64,000 nt of DNA from Frigoriglobus tundricola (GTDB taxonomy: Bacteria; Planctomycetota; Planctomycetia; Gemmatales; Gemmataceae): assembly GCF_013128195.2 (NCBI RefSeq), contig NZ_CP053452.2, forward strand, positions 6,138,001 through 6,202,000, written 5' to 3'. The notes below the pieces were generated by a model. The model worked only from the letters and a program-made list of their open reading frames with translations. It did not search any database and was not told the origin of the DNA. Shown here in pieces: positions 1 through 8,302 of the stretch; within the stretch, counting starts at the first letter, position 1; every line of letters starts with the position of its first letter. The position numbers were made by a program, and so were the translations under genes.

Positions 1-1
1 G

Positions 2-508
2 TACCGGGCGGTAGCGGTCGCGTGGCTGAACACCCGGGACGAGCCGCGTGAAATGTACCAGGCGCTGACCGTGGCGGAGCAGCTCAACCTGACCGAACCG
101 GCGTGCGAACTGGCCGCCCGGTTGCTCGCCATGCCCGGTGTCACGGCCGCGTACCGGGGCCGCGCCGCCAGCGAACTCGCCTCCATCGGTACTAAAAAGC
201 ACATTCCCTTGCTGGACCGAGCGGCGACGGACGCGAGTGTCGTGTACTCGGTGCGCAAGCCGCCCTCACTGGACGGGAAAACCGAGGCGATCTACGAAAT
301 CCAGGTCCGCGATCTCGCCCTCGCCGTTTCGATCCTGCTCGCCGAACAAAAATTGCAAGACTACGGCTTCACCGATCGTTACGGGGGTAACGCCCCCGCG
401 GAGAAGCGCGCGTACACGTATTCGCGGTACTACTTCACGGACGACGACGCCCGTAAGCGTGCGCTCGCGAAGTGGGCGGACTGGCGGAAATCGCACGCCG
501 CCGAGTAA
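2..508 (+). CDS. Hypothetical protein, 3' portion (5' end outside the window)
   Basis: The reading frame is open from the left edge and ends at TAA 506-508, so this is probably the C-terminal part of a longer protein; the first internal ATG is at 53. The visible 168 residues are soluble and helix-rich. Short alanine/leucine-rich helices (for example LACELAARLLA-like and GRAASELASIG) suggest HEAT-like repeats, followed by a Tyr-rich C-terminal part ending in KWADWRKSHAAE. I do not recognise a family and assign no function. No signal peptide or membrane segment can be seen in this part. Confidence 0.6.
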   Translation, partial: YRAVAVAWLNTRDEPREMYQALTVAEQLNLTEPACELAARLLAMPGVTAAYRGRAASELASIGTKKHIPLLDRAATDASVVYSVRKPPSLDGKTEAIYEIQVRDLALAVSILLAEQKLQDYGFTDRYGGNAPAEKRAYTYSRYYFTDDDARKRALAKWADWRKSHAAE

Positions 509-533
509 GAAATCCCCCCGGCGCGTGAGGGCC

Positions 534-557
534 GTTCCCCGCGCCAGCGCGTGCGGA
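534..557. terminator. Imperfect GC-rich hairpin after the first gene
   Basis: GTTCC-CCGCGC pairs with GCGCG-TGCGGAAC about 25 nt after the stop codon at 508. There is no T-tract after it, so an intrinsic-terminator role is uncertain. Confidence 0.3.
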
Positions 558-626
558 ACCGCCTGAAGTTCTGGTGCTTTTCGGCCCGAAACGGGCAGTT
601 CGTCTGATCGTTGGAGCTACTCCGGT

Positions 627-655
627 TTGACCCTGCACCGCTTCTGACTTACAAC
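627..655 (+). promoter_or_regulatory. Sigma70-like promoter candidate for rfbB
   Basis: TTGACC (627-632) and TACAAC (650-655) are separated by 17 nt and lie about 37 nt upstream of the rfbB ATG. The -35 box matches 5 of 6 consensus bases and the -10 box 4 of 6. This is a pattern match only. Confidence 0.4.
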
Positions 656-691
656 CTCTTCGGGCGGGCGCGCCGCCCGGAGGGTGCATTC

Positions 692-1705
692 ATGCCGACA
701 GTTCTGGTCACGGGCGGGTGCGGGTTCATCGGCTCGAACTTCGTTCGCCACTTGCTCGCCACCGACCCGACCGCCGCGGTCATCAACCTCGACGCGCTCA
801 CTTACGCCGGCAATCTGGCGAACCTCACGGACCTCTCCGGCAACGAGCGCTACACCTTCATCAAGGGCGACATCACCGACCGCGAGACCGTCCGGAACGC
901 GATGGGGCGCGGCGTAACGGACGTGATCCACTTCGCGGCGGAAAGTCACGTCGACCGCAGCATCCAGGACAGCGGGCCGTTCCTGCGCACCAACGTCCTC
1001 GGCACGCAGGTGCTGCTCGACGCGGCCCGCGAGTTCAAGGTGAGCAAGTACGTTCAGGTGTCCACGGACGAGGTGTACGGCTCGCTCGGTGCCACCGGCC
1101 TGTTCACCGAGGAGACGCCGCTGCACCCGAACAGCCCGTACTCCGCGAGCAAGGCCGGCGCCGACCTGCTCGTGCAGGCGTACCAGCACACGTTCGGCCT
1201 GCCCGCCGTCATCACCCGGTGCTCGAACAACTACGGCCCGTACCAGTTCCCGGAAAAGCTGATCCCGCTGTTCGTCACGCGGTTGCTGAACGACGAGACC
1301 GTGCCCGTGTACGGCGACGGGCAGCAGGTCCGCGACTGGATTCACGTTCTCGATCACTGCCGCGGGGTGGAGGCGGCGTGGCGGCGCGGAAGGCCGGGCG
1401 AAGTGTACAACTTCGGCGGCCGGTGCGAGATGGCGAACCTCGACCTCACGCGCCTGTTGCTCCGCCTGCTCGAGAAGCCGGATACGCTGATTCAATACGT
1501 TGCCGACCGCTTGGGCCACGACCGGCGGTACGCGATCGACTGTACGAAGGCGGAGCGCGAACTCGGCTGGGCGCCGCAAGAGACGTTTGATGCGGGGCTG
1601 CGCGACACGATCGCGTGGTACCGGGCCAACGCCGCATGGGTCGCGGCGATCAAGAACAAGGACTACATGAGCTACTACGAAAAGCAGTACGGTTCCGTGA
1701 AGTAG
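692..1705 (+). CDS. rfbB: dTDP-glucose 4,6-dehydratase
   Basis: Converts dTDP-glucose to dTDP-4-keto-6-deoxyglucose, the committed step of dTDP-deoxysugar synthesis for surface polysaccharides. The 337 residues are a full-length extended SDR. The NAD-binding GGCGFIGSN is at residues 8-16, the Thr-Asp-Glu active-site motif STDEVYG is at 124-130, and the catalytic Tyr150/Lys154 lie in YSASK. RCSNNYGPYQFPEKLIP is typical of RmlB. The ATG at 692 is preceded by a good ribosome site (GGAGGG, 678-683); an upstream in-frame TTG at 611 lies before the likely promoter and is rejected. The next gene, in the same direction, encodes the nucleotidyltransferase that would supply its substrate. Confidence 0.95.
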   Translation: MPTVLVTGGCGFIGSNFVRHLLATDPTAAVINLDALTYAGNLANLTDLSGNERYTFIKGDITDRETVRNAMGRGVTDVIHFAAESHVDRSIQDSGPFLRTNVLGTQVLLDAAREFKVSKYVQVSTDEVYGSLGATGLFTEETPLHPNSPYSASKAGADLLVQAYQHTFGLPAVITRCSNNYGPYQFPEKLIPLFVTRLLNDETVPVYGDGQQVRDWIHVLDHCRGVEAAWRRGRPGEVYNFGGRCEMANLDLTRLLLRLLEKPDTLIQYVADRLGHDRRYAIDCTKAERELGWAPQETFDAGLRDTIAWYRANAAWVAAIKNKDYMSYYEKQYGSVK

Positions 1706-1808
1706 TCGAAAGTCACAAGGACGAGAGTCGTAACGCCCACCGCCGCGATCAGCGGCGCTCGAAGTTACGGCTTTTGGCTCTGTGGTCTTCGACGTGACGA
1801 CCTTCGAC
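1706..1808. repeat. Degenerate inverted repeat, AGTCATAAAGTC family
   Basis: Starts at the rfbB stop with AGTCGAAAGTCACAAG and closes with a related sequence on the other strand (GTGGTCTTCGACG). A CGCCGC-GATCA-GCGGCG stem at 1741-1757 forms the centre. The left arm resembles the elements at 10315 and 25232, so this looks like a decayed copy of the same family. Confidence 0.5.
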
Positions 1809-1831
1809 CCTACGACACCAGGACCAATCCC

Positions 1832-2560
1832 ATGTCTATTCGCGGCGTGATTCTGGCGGGCGGCAAGGGCACCCGCATGGGCGAACTGACGCGGGTGACG
1901 AACAAGCACCTGCTGCCGGTCGGCCCGTGGCCGATGGTGTACCACCCGCTCAAAAAGCTCACCGGGGCGGGGCTCCAGGAGGTCCTCCTCGTCTCCGGCA
2001 CCGAACACATGGGCGACTTCGTGGAACTGCTCGGCTCCGGCCGCGACCACAACTGTCGGCTCACCTACCGCGTGCAGGACGAGGCCGGCGGTATCGCCCA
2101 GGCGCTGGCCCTGGCCGAACACTTCTGCATGGGCAGCCGGTCGATCGTGCTGCTCGGGGACAACATCTTCCGCGACCCGCTCGTGCCGCTCCTGGAGAAG
2201 GCGAACTCCCGCCCGGACTGGGCGTGGATCGGGCTCAAGCAGGTGCCGGACCCCGGCCGCTACGGCGTGGCGGAGCTGCAAGGCGACAAGGTGATCGGGG
2301 TCGAAGAAAAGCCGGAGAACCCGAAGAGTGACATGGCGGTGGTCGGCATCTACATCTACCCGCCGGACGTGTTCGGCCTCATCAAGACGCTCAAGCCGAG
2401 CCGGCGCGGGGAGTTGGAAATCACGGACGTGAACAACTACTACATCAAACAGGGCCGGATGGGCTGCTTCAGCCTCGACGGCTACTGGACCGACGCCGGC
2501 ACGCTCGACAGCCTCGACTTCGCGAACGAACTGGTCCGCAAGGAGCCGCCGCGGTTTTAA
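1832..2560 (+). CDS. Glucose-1-phosphate thymidylyltransferase-like nucleotidyltransferase
   Basis: Sugar-phosphate nucleotidyltransferase, most likely making dTDP-glucose from glucose-1-phosphate and dTTP for the rfbB product. The 242 residues contain the nucleotide-binding loop LAGGKGTRM at 8-16, KHLLPVG with the substrate lysine, the metal-binding LLGDNIF and the VVGIYIYPP segment. The C-terminal WTDAGT(L) is the usual RmlA end motif. It is shorter than classical RmlA (about 290 residues), lacking the C-terminal allosteric helices, and resembles the short bacterial/archaeal form. Gene order rfbB-rmlA supports the role; the sugar specificity is inferred. Confidence 0.87.
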   Translation: MSIRGVILAGGKGTRMGELTRVTNKHLLPVGPWPMVYHPLKKLTGAGLQEVLLVSGTEHMGDFVELLGSGRDHNCRLTYRVQDEAGGIAQALALAEHFCMGSRSIVLLGDNIFRDPLVPLLEKANSRPDWAWIGLKQVPDPGRYGVAELQGDKVIGVEEKPENPKSDMAVVGIYIYPPDVFGLIKTLKPSRRGELEITDVNNYYIKQGRMGCFSLDGYWTDAGTLDSLDFANELVRKEPPRF

Positions 2561-2590
2561 TGGGGTCGCCGGGCGTAAAGTCGAGGACCA

Positions 2591-2774
2591 GACGGTGGTT
2601 TTTGCCCCCTCCCCTTGCGGGAGAGGGTGGCGAGCCTTCGAGCCGGGTGAGGGGTAAGCTTCGCGCGTTGGAGTCGTCACGCGGGTGCTCCGGTGCTCAG
2701 CGCCCCTCACCCGGCCGGCGAAGCGCCGGCCACCCTCTCCCGCAAGGGGCGAGGGCCAAGACAAGACCACCGTG
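2591..2774. repeat. CT-rich inverted repeat between convergent genes
   Basis: Left arm from GGTGGTTTTTGCCCCCTCC through GCGGGAGAGGGTGGC and GGGTGAGGGG; right arm CCCCTCACCC, GCCACCCTCTCCCGC and GGGCGAGGGCC, ending GACCACCG. The arms span about 65-70 nt each with few gaps. The element fills the gap between rmlA (+) and the membrane protein (-), so it could end transcription from both sides; the same text style recurs at 32886 and 56919. Confidence 0.75.
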
Positions 2775-2795
2775 ACCGCTTGATCCGATCGCTTA

Positions 2796-3569
2796 TCACA
2801 CCCGGTCGCCGAACTGGGCCGCTATCCACTTCGTGTAATTCGTCCAGCTCACGTCTTCGAGTTCGAACTCGGGGTAGCCCTCGCCGTGGATGCTCAGGAA
2901 CGCCCGGCGCTGGCCGGTGCCGTGGTCGGCCGCCTCGCGCTTGAGGGTGAAGTCCTCCGGCCCCGCCACCCACACCGAGTGGCCGCTGACCGTCACGAAG
3001 AACGCGGTGCCGCCGAGCAGTTTCGCCCGCCAGTGCGGCCGGGTGGGCAGGTCGAGCGCGAGCGGGTCGATGTGCGGGTCGGACGCCCGGATGTCGAACA
3101 CGAGGTCGTCGAACCACGCGATGTGCTCGGCCGACGGCCGCTCGGCGAACAGCCGGCGCAAGGTCAGGTACGACTTGAACCGGTTCAGCGTCCCGAGCAG
3201 CATGTACAAGCCGATGAAAATGATGACCCCGTTGGGCTGCACCCCGGCCACCAGCGCCAGACCCTGCCAGCCCAGGTTCCAGCCGGCGAACAGGAGCAGC
3301 ACGAGGGCGTCGAGGAGCACGCCCTCGGCCGTCGGGAAGAGCAGCTTGAACAGCCCGACGGCGAACTCGGCCAGCGCGAGCGCGAGGTACAGCAGGAAAA
3401 CGACGGTCGCGAAGCCGCCGGCGTTCGGTCGGAAGGAGTAGAACGCCAACCCGATCATGATGAACGCGAAAACGACGTTCTCGCGCCCGCTGCGCCGCAC
3501 GCCGCGGCACAGCTCGCGGTACGCGGCAACGTTCTGGAGCCGCAGGCGCATGGTGGCTTCGTCGGACAT
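2796..3569 (-). CDS. Hypothetical integral membrane protein
   Basis: 257 residues. After a basic N-terminus there are about four hydrophobic segments between residues 30 and 135 (VVFAFIMIGLAFYSF, TVVFLLYLALALAEFAVG, LLDALVLLLFAGWNLGW and GVIIFIGLYMLLG). A soluble C-terminal half follows with the acidic segment EFELEDVSW. I do not recognise a family. The gene is convergent with rmlA and read in the same direction as mqnC, 56 nt after it; whether it shares that transcript is unknown. Confidence 0.75.
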   Translation of the reverse strand: MSDEATMRLRLQNVAAYRELCRGVRRSGRENVVFAFIMIGLAFYSFRPNAGGFATVVFLLYLALALAEFAVGLFKLLFPTAEGVLLDALVLLLFAGWNLGWQGLALVAGVQPNGVIIFIGLYMLLGTLNRFKSYLTLRRLFAERPSAEHIAWFDDLVFDIRASDPHIDPLALDLPTRPHWRAKLLGGTAFFVTVSGHSVWVAGPEDFTLKREAADHGTGQRRAFLSIHGEGYPEFELEDVSWTNYTKWIAAQFGDRV

Positions 3570-3625
3570 GCACGCCCCGGGACGCGGACTTTCGGTAGAA
3601 GACCGTTCCGCCTCATTGTGACGAC

Positions 3626-4753
3626 TCAGCCCAGCAGCGGCAACGATGTGTCCCGAAGTGGCGCCGCGATCGGGGTCCGGGGCGGGGCCTCATCGATCAG
3701 TTGGTAGTAGACGTTCCGCTGCCGCGGCTCCCACCCGGCCTCGCGGATCGAGCGCTTGATCTCCTCGAGCGTGAGGTAGTGGACCGTGCCCGCGGACGCG
3801 ACCACGTTCTCCTCGATCATCAGCGAGCCCATGTCGTTCGCGCCGAAGAACAGCGCGACCTGGCCGATCTTCCCGCCCTGGGTGACCCACGACGACTGGA
3901 TGTTTGGGACGTTGTCGAGGAACAGCCGCGCGATCGCCTGCGTGCGCAGGTACTCGAACGCGCCCATCTCCGGGAAATCGGCCATCTTGTGGCCCGGCTG
4001 CATGGTCCAGCAGATGAACGCGGTGAACCCGCCGGTCTCGTCCTGGAGGTCGCGGAGGCGGGTCAGGTGTTCCACGCGGTCGGCGTCCGTCTCGATGTGG
4101 CCGAACATCATCGTGCAGGTGCCCTTGCCGCCGAGCTTGTGCCACACCCGGCACACCTCGAGCCACTCGTCGGCCAGGGCCTTGCCCTTGGTGAGTTCCT
4201 TCCGGACGCGGTCCACAAGGATCTCGCCGCCGCCGCCGGGGAGTGAACCGAGGCCGGCGTCCTTCAGCCGCCGCAGCACCGTTTCGAGGGGGAGCTTGTT
4301 CAGCTTGTGGAAGTGCCAGATCTCCGGCGGGCTGAAGGCGTGCAGGTTCACGCCCGGGAACCGCGCTTTCAGGTCGCGGAGCAGCTCCTCGTACCATTCG
4401 AGCTTGAGCGACGGGTGCATCCCGCCCTGCATGAGCACCTGGTCCCCGCCGAGGGCGATCGTCTCTTCGATCTTCTTGTACAGTTCCTCACGCGACAGCA
4501 CGTAGGCGTCGGCGTCGGCGGACTTGCGGTAGAACGCGCAGAAGTCGCACACCGCGGCGCACGCGTTCGTGTAGTTGATGTTGCGATCGATGTTGAACGT
4601 GCGGTACGGCTCCGGGTGGAGCCGCAGCGTGACGGCGTGCGCGGCGCGGCCGAGCTTGTGCAGGTCGCGGCAGGAGAACAGGGCCAGGCACTCGTCCGGG
4701 GTGATGCGGGTGCCGTCGGCGGCCTTTGCGAGAACGCGGTCGATGGTGGTCAT
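3626..4753 (-). CDS. mqnC: Cyclic dehypoxanthine futalosine synthase (MqnC)
   Basis: Radical-SAM enzyme of the futalosine route to menaquinone that cyclises dehypoxanthine futalosine. The 375 residues carry the CxxxCxxC iron-sulfur motif (Cys65, Cys69, Cys72) in NYTNACAAVCDFCAFY. Further family-specific blocks are VLMQGGMHP, HAFSPPEIWHF, DAGLGSLPGGGGEILVDRV, MMFGHIET and NVPNIQSSWVTQGGKIGQ. The SLPGGGGE block and the ending of the barrel fit MqnC rather than MqnE. I chose ATG 4753 because the family starts shortly before this point; upstream in-frame sequence is an inverted repeat. It lies downstream of mqnA on the same strand. Confidence 0.93.
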   Translation of the reverse strand: MTTIDRVLAKAADGTRITPDECLALFSCRDLHKLGRAAHAVTLRLHPEPYRTFNIDRNINYTNACAAVCDFCAFYRKSADADAYVLSREELYKKIEETIALGGDQVLMQGGMHPSLKLEWYEELLRDLKARFPGVNLHAFSPPEIWHFHKLNKLPLETVLRRLKDAGLGSLPGGGGEILVDRVRKELTKGKALADEWLEVCRVWHKLGGKGTCTMMFGHIETDADRVEHLTRLRDLQDETGGFTAFICWTMQPGHKMADFPEMGAFEYLRTQAIARLFLDNVPNIQSSWVTQGGKIGQVALFFGANDMGSLMIEENVVASAGTVHYLTLEEIKRSIREAGWEPRQRNVYYQLIDEAPPRTPIAAPLRDTSLPLLG

Positions 4754-4773
4754 GCGAAACTCCGGCTTGTCTG

Positions 4774-4840
4774 CGTGGCACAGGCTTTCGAGCCTGTGCC
4801 GGCCGAGCGTTCGGACACAGGCTCGAAAGCCTGTGCCACG
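4774..4840. repeat. Perfect 25-bp inverted repeat between mqnA and mqnC
   Basis: Arms 4774-4798 and 4816-4840 are perfect reverse complements (CGTGGCACAGGCTTTCGAGC and onwards), with a 17-nt loop. Each arm is itself almost palindromic (CACAGGCT..AGCCTGTG), so cruciform or nested hairpin forms are possible. It sits between two genes of one pathway and could reduce mqnC expression relative to mqnA. Confidence 0.9.
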
Positions 4841-4859
4841 ACGGATACAACCGGCGGGC

Positions 4860-5651
4860 TCACGCCGCGCCGCTCGCACGCGCCCGCTCCGGCACCAGTC
4901 CCAACTCGCTCGCCAGCTCGTGATAGCGCGTCATGCCGGCGAGTTCCGCGGGGCCGAGATCGTAGCGGATGATGTTGCTCATGTACCGGCGGCAGTAGCC
5001 GGGGTCGAGCCCGAGCGCCGCGGCCTCGCGCTGGGCGATCACGCCCGCGTGCGCCAGCCCGTACTCCTTCGCGCGGTGGAACGCCGCCTCGGCGTCGCCG
5101 AGGGCGACGCCGCTCCGCACCGCCCACACGGCGAACACCATTGGCAACCCGGTCCAGGCGGTCCACTCCTCGCCCAGGTCGTAGGCGAACCGGTAGCCCG
5201 GCAGGCACGCCCGCATCGCGCGGTCGCCGATGAGCAGAACGGCGTCGGTGGTGAGGTCGTCGGCCGGCGCGGCGATCGGGAGCGGTTCGACGACCGGCGT
5301 CACGCCGTACCGCTTCCGTAAGATCATTTGCGTGAGCGCGGCGCTGGTGCGGGAGCCCTCGTCGAGGGAAACGCTGCGGATCGCGGCCCAGGGCACCTTG
5401 CTGAACAGCGTGACGCTCAGCACCGGGCCGCGCGAGCCGATCGCGATGTTCTTCACGAACGTGTAGTTGTCGCCGCGGAAGAACTCGACCACCGGAACGA
5501 GGCCGACGTCCAGGTCGCCGGCTGCGAGCTGGTCCGCGAGCTGGCTGGGCAGGTCGAAGGACAGGTCGATGTCCGGCGCGAAGTCCGTGAGCCGCTCGAC
5601 GAGCGGCTTCGTGTTCAGGTAGTTGACCGCTCCGACGCGAAGCGTGGCCAT
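4860..5651 (-). CDS. mqnA: Chorismate dehydratase (MqnA)
   Basis: Catalyses the first step of futalosine-dependent menaquinone synthesis, chorismate to 3-enolpyruvylbenzoate. The 263 residues have the periplasmic-binding-protein-like fold of the family. It begins MATLRVGAVNYLNTKPL, which is diagnostic, followed by PSQLADQLAAGDLDVGLVPV, SVSLDEGSRTSAAL, LLIGDRAM and a tail with DPGYCRRYMSNIIRYDLG. There is no signal peptide, as expected for the cytosolic enzyme. ATG 5651 has AAAGGA upstream. mqnC follows 106 nt downstream with an inverted repeat between. Confidence 0.92.
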   Translation of the reverse strand: MATLRVGAVNYLNTKPLVERLTDFAPDIDLSFDLPSQLADQLAAGDLDVGLVPVVEFFRGDNYTFVKNIAIGSRGPVLSVTLFSKVPWAAIRSVSLDEGSRTSAALTQMILRKRYGVTPVVEPLPIAAPADDLTTDAVLLIGDRAMRACLPGYRFAYDLGEEWTAWTGLPMVFAVWAVRSGVALGDAEAAFHRAKEYGLAHAGVIAQREAAALGLDPGYCRRYMSNIIRYDLGPAELAGMTRYHELASELGLVPERARASGAA

Positions 5652-5732
5652 AGGTCGCGTCCTTTCCAACGGCAGCATTCGCAGCCGATGTTATAAGAAC
5701 CGCAACCGGTCGGGGAAGTGCAACTGGGCAGT

Positions 5733-5794
5733 GGGCAGTACGCAGTGGGCAGTACGCAGTGGGCAGTACGCAGTGGGCAGTACGCAGTGGGCAG
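5733..5794. repeat. 14-bp tandem repeat (GGGCAGTACGCAGT)
   Basis: Four exact 14-bp units run from 5733 to 5788, followed by a partial unit. Degenerate complementary text (TACTGCCCACTACCCACT and CAGCCCACAGCCCACTG, 5858-5900) lies on the far side of the hairpin at 5807-5854, so the whole 5726-5900 block is a nested inverted structure. Confidence 0.9.
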
Positions 5795-5806
5795 AATAGA
5801 CAAAAG

Positions 5807-5854
5807 CAGGAGCCAGAACGCGTCAGCTCTTGTGCTGTTGCGTTCTGGCTCCTG
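5807..5854. repeat. Hairpin with 15-bp perfect stem
   Basis: CAGGAGCCAGAACGC (5807-5821) pairs with GCGTTCTGGCTCCTG (5840-5854). TTTTA follows on the + strand and AAAA precedes on the other side, so it could act as a bidirectional terminator. It lies between mqnA's start and the 3' end of the repeat protein. Confidence 0.75.
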
Positions 5855-5900
5855 TTTTACTGCCCACTACCCACTCTTTACAGCCCACAGCCCACTGCTG

Positions 5901-7865
5901 TTACGGGCAGGCGGTGCAGGTCGGCACGCACACGGGAACGTACCGCTTCACGCAGTAGGTGACGGTGTACGCCTCCATGTGGCAGGTCTGGCGCGGCACC
6001 ATGCGGCAGTGCGTTTCCGGGACCACCTTGCAGGTCACTTGCGGCACGCAGCGAACCCGTTCCTCGCACACGTAGTTGGTGCGGCACTGGCGGATCACCT
6101 GCTGCCGCTCCTCCGGCACCCACCGGCAGGTCGTGATCGGGATCTGCCGCACGCACACCTCCGGCACCTTCTCAACCACGCACTGCGTTTCGTACCGCAC
6201 GTGATCTTCTTTCACCATGCGACAGGTGGTGTAGCACACTTGCCGGGTGACGGTCTCGGGCACCATCGTGCAGTGCCGCTTCACGACGTACCGCACGTGT
6301 TCTTCTGTCACCATCCGGCAAGTCGTGTACGGGATCGTGCAGGTCTTCACCTCCGGCACCGTGTAGCACCGCTTCTGGGTGACCAGCTTGCAGTGCGTTT
6401 CCGGCACCATGCGGCAGGTCGTGTAGGTGCAGTAGCGGACGTGGTGTTCCGGCACCGTGTAGCACCGGTACCGCGTCTCCGTGCGGACGTGCTGTTCCGG
6501 CACGATGCGGCAGGTGGTGTACGGCACCTGCTGGACGCACTCGACGGGCACCTTGTAGCACCGCGTGCGGGTCTCGTACCGCACGCACTGCTCGGTCACC
6601 ATCCGGCAGACGGTGCGGGAGCAGGCTTTCATTTCGGTCTGACACACCTTCCGGCACACCGGCACCTGCACCGTGGTGCAGACCGGCTTGCACACCATCT
6701 TGCACTCCTTCACCACGCGGCACTCTTCGTGGGGCACCCACACCTTTTTGCACACCGTCCGGCCGGGGCACTGCACGGTCTGCGTGGTCAGGCACCCGGG
6801 GACGTAGTGGCTGGTGCAGGTACACGGGTCGAAGACGCACGTGCCGGGCGAGCGGACGCACCGCGTCACGGTCGGGCCGGGGATGTACTCGGTCACCGTC
6901 TCGTAGCGCCCGGTACACACCTTCTCGACGCGCTCGGTGACGACCGGCTCCGCGACGTAGTGCGTGCGCTGCTGGGTGACGTAGTCCACCTCCGTGCGGT
7001 ACGTGGTGACCGGCGTGTAGTACGTCTGCTGTTCGTACACCGGTTTCGAGACGCAGTACGGGATCGCGACCTGGTACTGTTGCGTTTCGGTGCGCCAGTT
7101 CGTGTACCGCACCTCGCGGACGTGCTGCTCGACCTCCTTGCGGTACGTGGTGTACGGGATCTCGACGCAGTACGGCTCCTTGACCATGCGGTACGTGGTG
7201 TACGGCACCTCTTTCACGTGCTGCTCGTACACGGGCCGGTTCACGACGTAGTTCACCGGCACCTGAATCTCTTCGACCACGGGCCGGTTCACGACGTAGC
7301 TGTGGGTCCGCACGTGCTGCTCGTAGACGGGCCGCTGCGTGCAGTACGGGACCGCGACCGTGTACTCCTGAACGACCGGCTTCAGGACGGTCTGGCACAC
7401 GTCCTTGACGTGCTGTTCGTACACCGGGCGGCTGGTGCAGTACGGGATGGCCACCTGGAAGGTGCGCGTCACCGGCTTCATCACGGTGTAGGTCTGCTGC
7501 TGGATCTGCGTCTCGTACACCGGCCGGTTGACGGAGTAGGTGCGGACGGTGTCGTAGTACTCGGTGACCGGGCGCTGCACGGTGTACTTCTCGGCGACGT
7601 AGTTCGTCTCCTGCACCGTGCGGTAGGTGGTGTAGGTCTCCGGCGTGTACTCCGTCTTGTACACGGGCCGGTAGCACACCTGTTGCTGCTGTTCGTACAC
7701 CGGCTGGTACTGGACCGTGCTGGTGACGATCGGGGTGGCGCACTGGTCTGGCGTGACGCAGCGGCGGGGGTAGTTGCACGCGCCACAGTGCCCGGCGGCG
7801 GCCGGTTGCGCCAGCGCGGCAACCGCGCCGACGGCGAGCAACCACGTGCCCAGTATCTTCCTCAT
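5901..7865 (-). CDS. Exported Cys/Tyr-rich 16-residue-repeat protein (YTV-like)
   Basis: 654 residues. Residues 1-24 form a signal peptide ending PAAAG. From Arg66 I count fifteen consecutive 16-residue units, each starting Arg or Lys and usually Pro-Val (RPVYEQHVKDVCQTVL, KPVVQEYTVAVPYCTQ, RPVYEQHVRTHSYVVN). A spacer with a CVFDPCTCTSHYVPGC segment follows. The C-terminal part has 32-residue double units starting CRMV or CRIV and ending YTT or ITT, with many cysteines. This resembles the YTV-type cysteine-rich repeats of planctomycete envelope proteins; that family link is from memory. A structural, possibly disulfide-linked surface role is inferred. ATG 7865 is chosen because it begins the signal peptide. 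Confidence 0.82.
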   Translation of the reverse strand: MRKILGTWLLAVGAVAALAQPAAAGHCGACNYPRRCVTPDQCATPIVTSTVQYQPVYEQQQQVCYRPVYKTEYTPETYTTYRTVQETNYVAEKYTVQRPVTEYYDTVRTYSVNRPVYETQIQQQTYTVMKPVTRTFQVAIPYCTSRPVYEQHVKDVCQTVLKPVVQEYTVAVPYCTQRPVYEQHVRTHSYVVNRPVVEEIQVPVNYVVNRPVYEQHVKEVPYTTYRMVKEPYCVEIPYTTYRKEVEQHVREVRYTNWRTETQQYQVAIPYCVSKPVYEQQTYYTPVTTYRTEVDYVTQQRTHYVAEPVVTERVEKVCTGRYETVTEYIPGPTVTRCVRSPGTCVFDPCTCTSHYVPGCLTTQTVQCPGRTVCKKVWVPHEECRVVKECKMVCKPVCTTVQVPVCRKVCQTEMKACSRTVCRMVTEQCVRYETRTRCYKVPVECVQQVPYTTCRIVPEQHVRTETRYRCYTVPEHHVRYCTYTTCRMVPETHCKLVTQKRCYTVPEVKTCTIPYTTCRMVTEEHVRYVVKRHCTMVPETVTRQVCYTTCRMVKEDHVRYETQCVVEKVPEVCVRQIPITTCRWVPEERQQVIRQCRTNYVCEERVRCVPQVTCKVVPETHCRMVPRQTCHMEAYTVTYCVKRYVPVCVPTCTACP

Positions 7866-8302
7866 GGGTGAAATCCCCGCAGATGGCGATCTTCGATGCG
7901 CGTCAAGTGAGCGCCCGTGGTCGGGCGTCATGTATGAGAAATGTGCCTGATACATGCCCCGTGCAACAGCCGGCTTACGCGGTTCCCCCCGACCTTCCCG
8001 CGCACGGAAAGCGCGGGACCGGTCCAAAGGCGCCAGTCGGCACTATCCGCTCTGCGAGAACATTCCGCACAATCCGATGAGACCCTCCATTCGCACCAGA
8101 TTCGGGCGCGGCTCACTCCACCGATCGGCCTTCGAGTGGAGGCGGTCCGCCGGCCGAGGTTCGGCTCCCCGCCGGGGCAGGGTATCACGGCGGGGGCGCA
8201 CTGTGCGTGGGAAATCGGACACGCCCCCGCGAACCGACAAGAACCCGTAAACCAATACCGTCCCCGGTATCGACCCTCCCTTAATTCAGCGAGGATCACT
8301 TC
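7866..8302. promoter_or_regulatory. Divergent intergenic region with a 7-bp operator-like inverted repeat
   Basis: 437 nt separate the repeat protein (-) from the S9 peptidase (+), so both promoters should lie here. CATGTAT (7929-7935) and ATACATG (7950-7956) form a perfect 7-bp inverted repeat with a 14-nt spacer, a layout typical of a dimeric regulator site. ATACCG/CGGTAT at 8258-8274 is another short inverted repeat. No clear -10/-35 pair could be assigned and no gene is visible. Confidence 0.35.

Noticed and set aside
617..2770. 717-residue open frame on the minus strand opposite rfbB and rmlA
   Set aside because: It is the reverse-strand shadow of two well-supported genes; Arg/Val/His-rich composition is typical of such shadows in high-GC DNA.
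5733..5794. CRISPR array
   Set aside because: The 14-bp units are directly adjacent without spacers, so they are simple tandem repeats.
5718..7871. 717-residue frame on the plus strand opposite the repeat protein
   Set aside because: Its His/Arg/Val repeats mirror the 16-residue units of the real gene and there is no ribosome site.
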